DNA of 64,000 bases. Origin: Parafrankia irregularis (GTDB lineage Bacteria; Actinomycetota; Actinomycetes; Frankiales; Frankiaceae). Below the pieces are notes generated by a model. That model saw only the letters and a program-made list of their open reading frames with translations. It had not been told where the DNA came from and ran no database searches. Below are positions 1-10,216 of this stretch, piece after piece (within the stretch, counting starts at the first letter, position 1; every line of letters starts with the position of its first letter). A program made the position numbers and the translations under genes. The stretch spans positions 372,001 through 436,000 of the forward strand of contig NZ_FAOZ01000002.1 in NCBI RefSeq assembly GCF_001536285.1. Direction: 5' to 3'.

Positions 1-1
1 G

Positions 2-742
2 ATCGCCCTGCACGCGGACGGCGACGGCCTGCGCATCAACGACCGCTCCGGCGCGACCCACCTGGACAGCCTGCGCGACGCCGTCCGCCTGCACGGCGCG
101 GACGTGGGTATCGCCCACGACGGTGACGCCGACCGCTGCCTGGCCGTCGACGCGCTGGGCGAGATCGTCGACGGTGACCAGATCCTGGCCATCTGTGCCG
201 TGGCACTCGCCGAGCGCGGTGAGCTGGGTAACGGCACCGTGGTCGTCACCATCATGTCGAACCTCGGGTTCCACCACGCGATGCGCGAGGCCGGAATCAA
301 CGTGGTCACCACCCCGGTCGGGGACCGCTATGTGCTCGAGGCGATGCGGTCGGGCTCGTATTCGCTGGGCGGCGAGCAGAGCGGCCATGTCGTCTTCCTG
401 CGGCACGCCGGTACCGGCGACGGGCTGTTGACCGCCCTGCAGGTTCTCGGCCGGATGGCGGAGAAGGGCCAGCCGCTCGACGAGCTGGCGAAGGTGATGA
501 CCAGGCTGCCGCAGGTCCTCGTGAACGTTCGCGGGGTCGACCGGTCGCGGGCCGGGACGTCGGAGGAGCTGCGCGCCGCGGTGGCGGAGGCGGAGGCGGA
601 GCTCGGGAACAGCGGGCGGGTGCTACTGCGCCCGTCGGGCACCGAGCCACTGGTCCGGGTGATGGTCGAGGCGCCGACCGACCAGCTCGCCCGTTCGCTC
701 GCGGACCGGCTCGCGGATGTCGTCCAGCGTGCCCTGCGCTGA
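2..742 (+). CDS. glmM: Phosphoglucosamine mutase, C-terminal part (cut by window edge)
   Basis: This is the last 246 residues of the enzyme that converts glucosamine-6-phosphate to glucosamine-1-phosphate on the way to UDP-GlcNAc. The frame is open to the window edge, so the N-terminal half with the phospho-serine loop lies upstream. Visible motifs are the metal-binding loop DGDADR (about residue 40 of the fragment), the sugar-binding loop GGEQSGH (about 123) and the C-terminal phosphate-binding loop [11 protein letters not shown]. It sits directly ahead of glmS, which makes its substrate; that pairing is common in actinobacteria. The gap to glmS is about 180 bp and glmS has its own promoter-like box, so the two need not be one transcript. 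Confidence 0.95.
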   Translation: MALHADGDGLRINDRSGATHLDSLRDAVRLHGADVGIAHDGDADRCLAVDALGEIVDGDQILAICAVALAERGELGNGTVVVTIMSNLGFHHAMREAGINVVTTPVGDRYVLEAMRSGSYSLGGEQSGHVVFLRHAGTGDGLLTALQVLGRMAEKGQPLDELAKVMTRLPQVLVNVRGVDRSRAGTSEELRAAVAEAEAELGNSGRVLLRPSGTEPLVRVMVEAPTDQLARSLADRLADVVQRALR

Positions 743-912
743 ACTGGCCCGTCCTGCGTCCCTGAACTCGCCCGTCCTGCGTCGGCGGGCAGGCGTGACG
801 GGGATCTTCCAGGCGGCGGATGCGCCAACCCGCTGTGACGGGACGCGCGCGGCTTCCGTCCGACATCCGCGGTGTCCCAGTGGTCTATGCGCGGTACCCG
901 GACCGGACTGCG

Positions 913-918
913 TACGCT
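913..918 (+). promoter_or_regulatory. Candidate -10 box of glmS (leaderless start)
   Basis: TACGCT lies 7 nt before the glmS ATG, and no purine-rich ribosome site sits between them. Transcription from this box would begin at or next to the start codon. The -35 region is not convincing. This is inferred from spacing only. Confidence 0.4.
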
Positions 919-925
919 GAGCAAC

Positions 926-2866
<1,941 letters not shown>

Positions 2867-2869
2867 GAC

Positions 2870-2895
2870 CGTGCCCCGGCCGTGGCCGGGGCACG
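2870..2895 (+). terminator. glmS terminator hairpin
   Basis: A perfect 11-bp GC-rich stem (CGTGCCCCGGC / GCCGGGGCACG) with a 4-nt loop starts 4 bp after the glmS stop. There is no U-run, as is usual in high-GC actinobacteria. Confidence 0.7.
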
Positions 2896-2901
2896 CCCGG
2901 G

Positions 2902-2956
2902 GCTCGCGGTACCGGAGCGGACGCGGGGCTCGCGATTCCGCTCCGGTACCGAGCCG
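2902..2956. terminator. Large bidirectional hairpin between glmS and padR
   Basis: A perfect 15-bp inverted repeat (2907-2921 with 2937-2951) is extended by about 5 bp across a 2-nt bulge. It lies between the convergent ends of glmS and the PadR gene and could stop transcription from both sides. Confidence 0.65.
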
Positions 2957-2994
2957 GCTTTCGGGCGCCGCCTGGTGACGACGCCGTCGAACGG

Positions 2995-3882
2995 TCAGCT
3001 CAGATCCTTCGTGGGCCGATCGGACGGGTTCCCGTCGCCGTCGCTGTCGGTCGAGCCGGACTGTGCGGTGCCGGTCGTGCCCGCGTCACCGTCGGTCTGC
3101 GTTGCCGCCTCGGGGCCGGCCGGTTCCCCGGCGAGGATGCGGTACAGGTTCCGACGGGTCTCGGTGAGCAGCTCCCGGGCCGCGGCGATCTGGCTGGCAT
3201 CGCCGGCCTGGGCGACCTGCACCACCGCCGCGCCGACCCCGAAGGCCAGGTTCCGCAGCGCGGACACGTCGTCGTTGGCGCTCGCCGCCGCGGTCTCCCA
3301 CGGCTTGGGCACGTCGCCACGGGCCTCGACGTGGGCCCGGCCCGCGTCGGTGAGGTGGAACACCCGGCGCCCGTCCCGCTCCTCGGCGCGGACCAGGCCC
3401 TCGTCGGCGAGCATCGACAGCACGGGGTAGACCGAACCGGGGCTCGGCCGCCACATGCCACCGCTGCGGTTCGCGAGCTCGCCGATCATCTGGTACCCGT
3501 GCATGGGCTCCTCGGCGAGCAGTGCGAGCAGGGCCTCGCGGACGTCGCCGCGGCCAACCCGTGCCCCGCGGCCGAAGCCGGGGCCGGGCGGAAAACCGCG
3601 GCCGAACGGCCAGCCGCCCCCGGGCCCGCCCGGTCCGCCGGGACCGAACGGCCCGCCTGCGCCGCCTCGCCCACCGCGGCCGCCGCGGCCGCCATGCCCG
3701 CCACGGTCACCTCGGTCGCGTGGCCCGGGGCCGCCGTGCATACGGCTGTGGCGCTCACGGGTGGGGTCGCAGTTCGTTTCGGTGAAGGCCGCCTGGTAGG
3801 CGGCGTCGATCAGCCGGGAGGCGCCGAACCTGCGCCAACCCTCCCAGCCGGCTTCCCATCCTGGAATCGCGTACGAACTCAT
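2995..3882 (-). CDS. PadR-family transcriptional regulator with Gly/Arg-rich N-terminal region
   Basis: A DNA-binding repressor-type protein of 295 residues. The winged-helix PadR core is seen at about residues 105-200 (ALLALLAEEPMHGYQMI ... GSVYPVLSMLADEGLV ... RRVFHLTDAGRAH), followed by a helical dimerisation region. Between an unusual 47-residue N-terminal segment and the core lies a Gly/Arg/Pro-rich stretch built on repeated GGRG/GGPG. The ATG at 3882 was chosen because AAGGAG sits 6 nt upstream; a second ATG abuts at 3885. An internal ATG at 3741 (MHGGPG) would give the more usual PadR length but has no ribosome site. Its operator candidate lies in its own 5' region. The target is unknown; neighbours suggest autoregulation or control of the divergent SWIM gene. 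Confidence 0.85.
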   Translation of the reverse strand: MSSYAIPGWEAGWEGWRRFGASRLIDAAYQAAFTETNCDPTRERHSRMHGGPGPRDRGDRGGHGGRGGRGGRGGAGGPFGPGGPGGPGGGWPFGRGFPPGPGFGRGARVGRGDVREALLALLAEEPMHGYQMIGELANRSGGMWRPSPGSVYPVLSMLADEGLVRAEERDGRRVFHLTDAGRAHVEARGDVPKPWETAAASANDDVSALRNLAFGVGAAVVQVAQAGDASQIAAARELLTETRRNLYRILAGEPAGPEAATQTDGDAGTTGTAQSGSTDSDGDGNPSDRPTKDLS

Positions 3883-3903
3883 CATGATCTCCTTGATCTT
3901 GGG

Positions 3904-3942
3904 TCGCGTAGTCTCGCGTAAGCTCACGATATATCGCGATCG
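3904..3942. promoter_or_regulatory. Candidate PadR operator
   Basis: A perfect 10-bp palindrome CGATATATCG (3927-3936), continuing into CGATCG, sits in a locally AT-rich patch. Next to it are two copies of TCGCGTA (3904, 3914). It lies between the PadR gene and the divergent SWIM gene. ATAT-centred palindromes are typical PadR sites; the assignment is inferred. Confidence 0.4.
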
Positions 3943-3996
3943 GACGCCTGGCAAGACCGTCTCCCACCTGGCCGGCGCGCACGCGCGTCGGTTCCG

Positions 3997-4002
3997 TAGG
4001 AT
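3997..4002 (+). promoter_or_regulatory. Candidate -10 box of the SWIM-finger gene
   Basis: TAGGAT ends 6 nt before the ATG at 4009, and no Shine-Dalgarno sequence is present. This suggests a leaderless mRNA. Confidence 0.4.
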
Positions 4003-4008
4003 TAGAGA

Positions 4009-4554
4009 ATGATCATTTCGGCTTCCGAGGGTGACGGCCACGGCGAGGGTGCGGTCACCCCGCTCGAGGCCGCCTTCGAGGAACGTGCCTGTGCCCAGCG
4101 GGCCGGCACGGCCGTCTTCATGGAAGGCGTCAGCCTTGCTCTGCTCGGCCGGGTGGAGCAGCTCCGGATCCGTCCCACCAACGCGTCGGGCACCGTCGAT
4201 GACGACGGTCACCAGCAGGTCAGCCTGGTGGCTGGCGACGATGGCCCAGGCTCGACCTGTACGTGCTCCGACAGCGCGGGCGGCGTGTTCTGTCGCCATG
4301 CCGTAGCGGTCGCCCTGGTTGCCACCGGGTCGGCCGGAATGGCCGACGACGACGATGACGACGAGGAAGGCCACGGTGAGGAGCTCTTCGCCGACGATCC
4401 CGTGCACGCGGCCATCAGGGTCTTCCTGAGCCGCGTTCCGCGGGCCGAGCTGGTCGAGACACTCCTCGACGCCGCAGACGAGAGCGACGCCGTCGCCGAC
4501 GCGCTCTGGGAAGCCACCGTGGCCTGGCACGGCCGTCAGCACGGGGCTGCCTGA
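4009..4554 (+). CDS. SWIM zinc-finger protein
   Basis: A 181-residue acidic protein with a central SWIM-type zinc finger: Cys-Thr-Cys followed 9 residues later by Cys-Arg-His (about residues 83-97). The finger is followed by an Asp/Glu-rich linker of eight acidic residues (DDDDDDEE) and a helical C-terminal part. SWIM fingers occur in proteins that bind DNA or protein partners, and in actinobacteria they often stand beside Snf2-type helicases. No helicase of that kind is near it here. The substrate is unknown. Its ATG follows a TAGGAT box without ribosome site, so it is probably transcribed independently and divergently from padR. Confidence 0.7.
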   Translation: MIISASEGDGHGEGAVTPLEAAFEERACAQRAGTAVFMEGVSLALLGRVEQLRIRPTNASGTVDDDGHQQVSLVAGDDGPGSTCTCSDSAGGVFCRHAVAVALVATGSAGMADDDDDDEEGHGEELFADDPVHAAIRVFLSRVPRAELVETLLDAADESDAVADALWEATVAWHGRQHGAA

Positions 4555-4675
4555 GCGCAGCCCGCGAAACCGGGTCGCCCGCGCCGACTCCGCTGCCCTG
4601 CCGCCGGGCGGGTCGCCGCACCCGTACGACCGCCCGGGCGTGCGGGGGGCGTGCCCGAGGCGGGAGCATGGCGCC

Positions 4676-6346
4676 ATGCTCGAAGCGCACACCGTCGCCG
4701 ATGTGCGGGCCGCGGAGGCACCGCTGCTTGCCACGCTGCCCGCAGGTGCCCTCATGCAACGGGCTGTGTCCGGATTGGTGGCCCATGTCGGCCGGCGCCT
4801 GGGCCGGGTGTACGGGGCCCGGGTCGTCGTCCTCGCCGGTGGCGGCGACAACGGTGGCGACGCGCTGTGGGCCGGTGCCCGGCTCGCCGCGCGGGGCGCG
4901 GTTGTCCAGGCACTGGCACCGGGACGGACCCATCCCGAGGGCACGGCCGCCCTGCTCGCCGCGGGTGGCCGCCTGTACCGCACCGGTCCACCCGAGTCCG
5001 GCCCACGCGGTGCTGGTTCGGACGCCGCCGCTTCGGATGTTGCTGGTTCGGGTGCTGCTGGTTCGCGCGGTGGCGGTTCGCGTGCTGGCGATTCCCGCGG
5101 TGGCCCTTCCCGCGGTGGTGCGAGCCCTGACGGGCTGGGCGGTGACCGGGCCGCGGAGCTGCTCGCCTCGGCGGACATCGTGCTGGACGGCCTGCTGGGT
5201 ATCGGCGGCCGGGGCGCGCTACGCGATCCGTACGCGGCGCTCACCCGCCTGACACCCACCGCGCGCACGGTTGCCGTCGACGTGCCCAGCGGTGTCGACG
5301 CCGACACCGGCGCGGTGGCTGACGGCGCCGTGCGGGCCAGCAGCACGGTCACCTTCGGCACCTACAAGCGTGGTCTGCTGGTGGGACCCGGCGCGACGCA
5401 CACGGGCCAGGTCGAGCTGGTCGACATCGGGCTGACGCTGCCCGCCGCCGATCTGCGCGCGTTGCGGGACGGTGACGTGGCCCGGCTGCTTCCAGTGCCG
5501 CTGGCCACCGATTCGAAGTACACCCGGGGCGTCCTCGGGCTCGTCGGCGGCAGCGACCGCTATCCCGGCGCGGCCGTGCTGGCCGTCGGTGGAGCGTTGC
5601 GCGGGGGAGCGGGCTACCTCCGGGTGGCAGCGCAGGCGCGGGCCGCCGATCACGTCCTGCGCGCGCACCCCGAGGCGGTGGTGACGGTGATCGAGCCCGG
5701 GGACGCCGACGCGGCGCTCGGTGTGGGCAGGGTCCAGGCGTGGGCGATCGGGCCAGGCCTGCCGGCGGACGAGACCACGGGACGGCTCGTGACCGCACTG
5801 CTGGAGCGCACCGACGTCCCGCTGCTGGCCGACGCCGGCGCTTTGGAGCCACTCGCCGCCGTTGTCGCCGCCCGGCCCACCCTGCTGCGGGAGCGAACCG
5901 CCCAGGACGGGACGAACGAGGTTGTCCTGACGCCGCACGAGGGCGAATTCGCCCGCCTGGTCGCCACCGCCCTTGGCTGGGACGCCTCCGCTGTGCCGGC
6001 CCGCCTGGCCGCGGATCGGCTGGGCACCGTTCGCCGGGCAGCCGCCGAGCTTGGTGCGACGGTGCTGCTCAAAGGGGACCGAACCATCGTCGCCGGCGTC
6101 GGCGGCGAGTCGTTCGTCAACCTGACCGGCACGCCGTGGCTGGGAACGGCCGGGTCCGGCGACGTCCTCACCGGGCTGACCGGATCCCTGCTGGCCGCGG
6201 GTCTGGCACCGGTGTGGGCGGCCGCGGCGGGCGCCCACCTGCATGGCCTCGCGGCCGGGCGGGGCCCGCGCCCGCTGGCTGCCAGCGACATTCCGGCACT
6301 GCTCACAGTGGCCATCGGGGACCTGCTTGCTAGCGTCGAGGCGTGA
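4676..6346 (+). CDS. nnr: Bifunctional NAD(P)H-hydrate epimerase / ADP-dependent NAD(P)HX dehydratase
   Basis: This enzyme repairs damaged NAD(P)H: the N-terminal YjeF_N-type epimerase interconverts R- and S-NAD(P)HX, and the C-terminal ribokinase-like dehydratase restores NAD(P)H. The epimerase part shows GGGDNGGDALW (about residues 57-67) and AVDVPSGVDADTG (about 200). The dehydratase shows GVLGLVGGSDRYPGA, LTPHEGEF, LLKGDRTIVA and the catalytic GTAGSGDVLTG. The ATG at 4676 starts the conserved region. The protein has 556 residues. A Gly/Ser/Arg-rich insertion (about residues 110-152) interrupts the epimerase domain and is encoded by a degenerate 15-bp repeat. Its stop overlaps the alr start by 4 bp. 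Confidence 0.93.
   Translation: MLEAHTVADVRAAEAPLLATLPAGALMQRAVSGLVAHVGRRLGRVYGARVVVLAGGGDNGGDALWAGARLAARGAVVQALAPGRTHPEGTAALLAAGGRLYRTGPPESGPRGAGSDAAASDVAGSGAAGSRGGGSRAGDSRGGPSRGGASPDGLGGDRAAELLASADIVLDGLLGIGGRGALRDPYAALTRLTPTARTVAVDVPSGVDADTGAVADGAVRASSTVTFGTYKRGLLVGPGATHTGQVELVDIGLTLPAADLRALRDGDVARLLPVPLATDSKYTRGVLGLVGGSDRYPGAAVLAVGGALRGGAGYLRVAAQARAADHVLRAHPEAVVTVIEPGDADAALGVGRVQAWAIGPGLPADETTGRLVTALLERTDVPLLADAGALEPLAAVVAARPTLLRERTAQDGTNEVVLTPHEGEFARLVATALGWDASAVPARLAADRLGTVRRAAAELGATVLLKGDRTIVAGVGGESFVNLTGTPWLGTAGSGDVLTGLTGSLLAAGLAPVWAAAAGAHLHGLAAGRGPRPLAASDIPALLTVAIGDLLASVEA
5023..5124 (+). repeat. Degenerate 15-bp tandem repeat inside nnr
   Basis: About seven imperfect copies of a GGTTCG-CGC-GGTGGC type unit encode the Gly-Ser-Arg insertion of the epimerase domain. 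Copies drift from GGTTCG to GATTCC and CCTTCC. Confidence 0.65.
6331..6336 (+). promoter_or_regulatory. Candidate internal -10 box ahead of alr
   Basis: TAGCGT lies within the last codons of nnr, 6 nt before the GTG of alr. It has the same spacing as several other starts in this window. No good -35 was seen. Confidence 0.3.
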
Positions 6347-7482
6347 GCCAGTCGCACCTGCCGCGCGCGTACGCGGCCATCGATCTTGACGCTGTTCGCG
6401 ATTCGGTGGCGGCGCTGGTAGCCCGGGCACGCAACGCAACGACCATGGCCGTGGTCAAGGCGGACGGTTACGGCCACGGCATGGTGCCCTGCGCGCGGGC
6501 AGCGCTGGACGCCGGTGCGGGCTGGCTGGGCACCGCGTTCCTGGAGGAGGCGCTGGGCCTGCGCGCCGCCGGGATCAACGCCCCGATCTTCTCCTGGCTG
6601 GCCGCCCCGGGTGAGCGGCTGGCCGCCGGGCTCGCTGCCGACATCGACCTGTCCGCGTCGGCGACCTGGGCACTCGCCGAGCTTGCCGCAGCCGCGCGGC
6701 AGGTCGGCAGAGCCGCACGAGTGCACCTGAAGGTCGACACGGGTCTCGGGCGCGCCGGTGCCACCGCGGAGGACTGGCCGAACCTGTGCGATACGGCCGC
6801 GGCCCTGGAAGGGGAGGGGCTCCTCGACGTCGTCGGGGTCTGGAGCCACTTCGCCTTCGCCGACGATCCCGGCAACCCGACCGTCCAGTCGCAGATCGGT
6901 CGGTTCGGTGACGCGGTGGACGTGGCGCGCAAGGCCGGCCTGAACCCACAGATCCGGCATCTGGCTAACTCGGCGGCGACGCTGATCACCCCGGAGGCAC
7001 ATTTCGACATGGTCCGCCCGGGCGTTTCGGTGTACGGCCTGTCGCCCGGGCCCGAGGTCGGGCCGCCCTCGGCGTTCGGGCTGCGCCCCGCGATGACCCT
7101 TCGGGCCACAACCGCGCTGGTGAAGCGGGTCCCGGAGGGGACAGGGGTCTCCTACGCGCACCGGTACACGACGCGTTCCGAGACCAACCTCGCCGTCGTC
7201 CCCCTCGGCTATGCCGACGGGATCCCCCGCGCGGCGACCAACACGGCCGAGGTTCTGATCGGTGGGCGGCGCCGCCGCATCGCCGGCACCGTGTGCATGG
7301 ACCAGTTCGTGGTGGATGTCGGCGTCGACCCGGTGGCAGCCGGCGACGACGTCGTGCTTTTCGGGCCGGGCCACCACGGTGAGCCGACCTCTGACGACTG
7401 GGCCCGTGCGCTCGGCACCATCAACTACGAGATCGTCACCCGGGTCGGCGCTCGAGTCCCACGGGTCTACACCGGAGGCTGA
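6343..7482 (+). CDS. alr: Alanine racemase
   Basis: A PLP enzyme that interconverts L- and D-alanine for peptidoglycan. The fold-III barrel starts with the PLP-lysine motif AVVKADGYGHG (about residue 36). The C-terminal beta domain carries the catalytic tyrosine in GVSYAHRYTT and the VCMDQFVVDV motif. At 379 residues it is of normal length. The GTG at 6343 overlaps the nnr stop (GTGA), indicating translational coupling. A TAGCGT box 6 nt before the GTG could also give a separate leaderless transcript. Confidence 0.96.
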   Translation: MSQSHLPRAYAAIDLDAVRDSVAALVARARNATTMAVVKADGYGHGMVPCARAALDAGAGWLGTAFLEEALGLRAAGINAPIFSWLAAPGERLAAGLAADIDLSASATWALAELAAAARQVGRAARVHLKVDTGLGRAGATAEDWPNLCDTAAALEGEGLLDVVGVWSHFAFADDPGNPTVQSQIGRFGDAVDVARKAGLNPQIRHLANSAATLITPEAHFDMVRPGVSVYGLSPGPEVGPPSAFGLRPAMTLRATTALVKRVPEGTGVSYAHRYTTRSETNLAVVPLGYADGIPRAATNTAEVLIGGRRRRIAGTVCMDQFVVDVGVDPVAAGDDVVLFGPGHHGEPTSDDWARALGTINYEIVTRVGARVPRVYTGG

Positions 7483-7507
7483 TCCGGCCCGGCGGGCAGA
7501 CCGGATC
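7481..7507. terminator. Weak hairpin after alr
   Basis: GATCCGG and CCGGATC form a 7-bp stem around a 13-nt loop. It begins inside the alr stop and lies between the convergent alr and the small minus-strand gene. Confidence 0.4.
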
Positions 7508-7589
7508 GCAGCCCACGCACAGCTATCGGCGGCACCAGCGGCGCTGGCCGCCTCAACAGCGCGCTGGCCGCCCCGGTGACACTGACTGC

Positions 7590-7671
7590 GTCAGCAGCCG
7601 CAGCTGCCTCCCTGCGCCAGCCGCCGTAGCCGCCGGTCAAGCAGCTGTAGCCGCCGGTCAGCAGCCGCAGC
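7590..7671 (-). repeat. Partially duplicated 3' end of the Cys-tail gene
   Basis: Two exact 15-bp copies (7590-7604, 7657-7671) and two exact 14-bp copies (7626-7639, 7647-7660) of the DNA around the stop of the small gene lie in direct orientation. Read on the minus strand, the distal copy again encodes Gly-Gly-Ser-Cys-Gly-Cys-stop, in another frame beyond the real stop. Confidence 0.65.
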
Positions 7672-7990
7672 CGCCGCTGCCGCAGGAACCGCCGGAATCG
7701 CCGCCATGGGAGTGGCCGGTGGCGGCACCACCGAACATCCCACGCTCCATCCGGCGACGGACCGGCTGCGGGTTGGCCGCACGCTCGGCGGCCTGCTCGA
7801 TCTCCGCGCGCGTCGTCAACGTCAGCATGACCGGCCCGCCCGCGGCCGGGGCGGGGCCCGCCGCTCCCGCATCGCCGAGACCCGAGCCCAGCTCGCCGAG
7901 GTCGTCCTCGATGTCGTCATCGACCTCGAAAGCGCCGCCGCCGTACGCGGGCGACGTGGCCGGCTTGCTCTTGCGCCACCGCAACTTCAC
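7658..7990 (-). CDS. Small hypothetical protein with Gly/Cys/His-rich C-terminal tail
   Basis: Not recognised as a named family. It has 110 residues: a basic start (KLRWRKSK), a strongly acidic stretch (VDDDIEDDLGEL), an Ala/Gly/Pro linker, a helical segment (TTRAEIEQAAERAANPQPVRRR) of the kind that could bind a partner, and a tail with GHSHGGD and then GGSCGSGGCGC. The four His/Asp and three Cys residues could bind metal, or the tail could be a processed or modified peptide; neither is shown. GTG at 7990 is preceded by GGGGAGG, a strong ribosome site. Composition and ribosome site make it a real gene. It runs against alr and has no obvious operon partner. Confidence 0.6.
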   Translation of the reverse strand: MKLRWRKSKPATSPAYGGGAFEVDDDIEDDLGELGSGLGDAGAAGPAPAAGGPVMLTLTTRAEIEQAAERAANPQPVRRRMERGMFGGAATGHSHGGDSGGSCGSGGCGC

Positions 7991-8359
7991 GAGGCCTCCC
8001 CTGGTCACAACCGCATGGCCCGACGTGCTCAACGCTAGCGGAGGATCTGGGTCAGGTCCTTGTGGATCTTGTTGATCCTCTGTCGTCTTTCTGCCGGGTC
8101 GCGCCGGTCCTTCTCCTTGCGCGTCTGTGCAGGCCGACGGCCTGCGTGGCCGGATCGGCCCGGAGTGTCCGACGCGACGGACGCGTGGCGTGACACCCGA
8201 CGGGATGGCACCATCGGGCATACCGGTGCGTCGTGCCGCTATTGGTGCATGTGTGACGGGTGCGCGTGCGGCTTCCGGCGGGCTGATCCGGCCGGATGGG
8301 TCCAGCCGAGTGGACCCGGTGGAGTGGAGAGGTGGGCGGGCGATGGTGGGTGTGCGGCC

Positions 8360-9583
8360 GTGAGCGGTGGCACCGATGTCGGCGATGCCCCCGGTCGTTC
8401 CCACCGCTCCGGGCTGGCCGGGGTTCCGGCTGTCACGGGTGGCGTGGCCCGGGCGGCCGCGCGGGCTGCCGGGGCGGTCGTGGGATCCCGCGCCGCGCGC
8501 CGGGGTGGAACCGCCGGCATCGTCGGCGCGGTGCTGGCGGCGGGCCTGATCAGCGAGCGGCGCACGGTCCGTAGGCATCGCGCCGTGCCGGATCTACCGG
8601 ACGATGGCGGCGTCGGGCCCATCGGCGGGCGGGTCTCGACGGTCGTCACGGCGTCGGATGGCGTCGCGCTGTACGTCGAGGAGACCACCCAGGAGCCACG
8701 GCCGAGCGCGGCGGACGACGCCGGTGCGCCGACCCTGGTCTTCGTCCACGGCTTCTGCGTGAACAGCGACTCGTGGGTGTTCCAGCACCGTGCGCTGCGG
8801 GATCTGGGGCCGATGGTGTTCTACGACCAGCGGGCACATGGGCGCTCCGGGCCGTCCGAGGCAGGCAACTGCACCATCGACCAGCTCGCCGCCGACCTGC
8901 ACCAGGTGCTGACCGAGCGGGTTCCCACGGGGCCGATCGTGCTGATCGGCCACTCCATGGGCGGTATGACGATCATGGCGTTGGCGGGCACCCATCCCGA
9001 GCTGTTCCGGGACAGGGTGGTGGGGGTGGCGCTGCTGTCGACCAGCGCGGGCGAGCTGCCCCGGCTGACCTTCGGCGTGCCGTCACTGCTTGCCGGAGGG
9101 GTCCATCGGGTGCTGCCGCCACTGCTGGGTGGCATGCAGCGCGCGCCCGTGCTGTTCGAGCGGGCGCGTCGGCGTGGCAGTGACTTCTCCTGGGAGATCA
9201 CCCGCCGCATCGCCTTCGGCTCGACCGAGGTGCCGCCGTCGGTCGTCTCGTTCCTCGAGACGATGGTCGGGGACACACCGATCCCGGTGATGGCGGCGTT
9301 CATGTCCACCCTCCTCGACCATGACAAGGTAGCGGCCGTGGCGGGTCTTCGCGGCACCCCGACTGTCATCCTGGTCGGCGACGGTGATCTCATGACACCG
9401 GTCGAGCACAGCCGTGTCCTCGCCCGTCTGCTGCCCGACGCCGAGCTGCGGATCGAGTCCGGCCCCGGCCACGCGATCATGCTGGAATGCCCTGACGTCA
9501 CCAACGAGGTCATCCGCGGCCTGGTGGAACGTGTCCGGGTACCCGCGGCACCGGGTCCCCGGGCAAGTGAGCCCGTGACCTGA
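8360..9583 (+). CDS. Alpha/beta-fold hydrolase
   Basis: A serine hydrolase of 407 residues whose substrate cannot be read from sequence. The core starts at about residue 95 and shows the oxyanion motif VFVHGFCVNSDSW, the nucleophile elbow GHSMGG, the acid in VGDGDLMTP and the histidine in GPGHAIMLE. Before it lies about 90 residues with a short hydrophobic stretch (GIVGAVLAAGLIS) that may be a membrane anchor. The GTG start at 8360 is the first in-frame start that avoids a Cys/Arg-rich stretch upstream; its ribosome site is weak, so the exact start is uncertain. Position between alr and tsaE is conserved in many actinobacteria. Confidence 0.85.
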   Translation: MSGGTDVGDAPGRSHRSGLAGVPAVTGGVARAAARAAGAVVGSRAARRGGTAGIVGAVLAAGLISERRTVRRHRAVPDLPDDGGVGPIGGRVSTVVTASDGVALYVEETTQEPRPSAADDAGAPTLVFVHGFCVNSDSWVFQHRALRDLGPMVFYDQRAHGRSGPSEAGNCTIDQLAADLHQVLTERVPTGPIVLIGHSMGGMTIMALAGTHPELFRDRVVGVALLSTSAGELPRLTFGVPSLLAGGVHRVLPPLLGGMQRAPVLFERARRRGSDFSWEITRRIAFGSTEVPPSVVSFLETMVGDTPIPVMAAFMSTLLDHDKVAAVAGLRGTPTVILVGDGDLMTPVEHSRVLARLLPDAELRIESGPGHAIMLECPDVTNEVIRGLVERVRVPAAPGPRASEPVT

Positions 9584-9676
9584 GCGGTAGGCGCCCCGGG
9601 GTGCGCCGCCCGCCGCCCGCGCCGCACCGCCCGTGCTCGAACCGGCCGGGCCACGACCAGGAACGGACCCGACCCG

Positions 9677-10216
9677 ATGACCACGCCCGCCACGCCCGGC
9701 ACATCCGCCACGTCGGCGCAGCCGCCCTCCACGCCGGTCGCCCCGGAGATCGTGGCCGAGGATCCTGACGGCATGCGGGCGATCGGAGCGCGGCTCGCAC
9801 CGGTGCTGCAGCCCGGTGATCTGATCATTCTCGACGGTCCGCTGGGTGCCGGGAAGACGGTCTTCGTGCAGGGCCTTGCGGCGGGCCTGGGGGTTCGGGC
9901 GCAGATCACCTCACCGACGTTCGTCCTGGCCCGAGTCCACCCGGATGGCCGTCTGCCGCTGGTCCACGTGGACGCCTATCGGCTGGGCGGGGTGGCGGAG
10001 GTGGACGATCTCGACCTGGACGCCGACCTCGCACGGTCGGTCACCGTCGTCGAGTGGGGCTCCGGGTTGGTGGAGCAGCTGGCGGGTGCCCATCTGCGGA
10101 TCGAGATAAGCCGGCCCGCGGGTGACGAGGCGGGCGAGGTGCGGCGGGTGCGCCTGCGCCCAGCCGGGGCCGACTGGGCGCAGCGTCTGGCTTCGCTCGG
10201 CCTGGCGCCGCGCTGA
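9677..10216 (+). CDS. tsaE: tRNA t6A biosynthesis ATPase TsaE
   Basis: A P-loop ATPase that works with TsaB and TsaD to make N6-threonylcarbamoyl-adenosine at position 37 of ANN-decoding tRNAs. It shows the Walker A motif GPLGAGKT (about residue 55), the ITSPTF switch and HVDAYRLGG, then VEWGSGL. It has 179 residues including a Thr/Pro-rich N-terminal tail of about 25. In relatives it is followed at once by tsaB; here more than 2 kb and a TetR gene intervene. Confidence 0.94.
   Translation: MTTPATPGTSATSAQPPSTPVAPEIVAEDPDGMRAIGARLAPVLQPGDLIILDGPLGAGKTVFVQGLAAGLGVRAQITSPTFVLARVHPDGRLPLVHVDAYRLGGVAEVDDLDLDADLARSVTVVEWGSGLVEQLAGAHLRIEISRPAGDEAGEVRRVRLRPAGADWAQRLASLGLAPR

Noticed and set aside
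2995-5361. Single very long minus-strand protein covering PadR and upstream DNA
   Set aside because: The upstream part runs antisense to nnr and the SWIM gene; a strong ribosome site fixes the PadR start at 3882.
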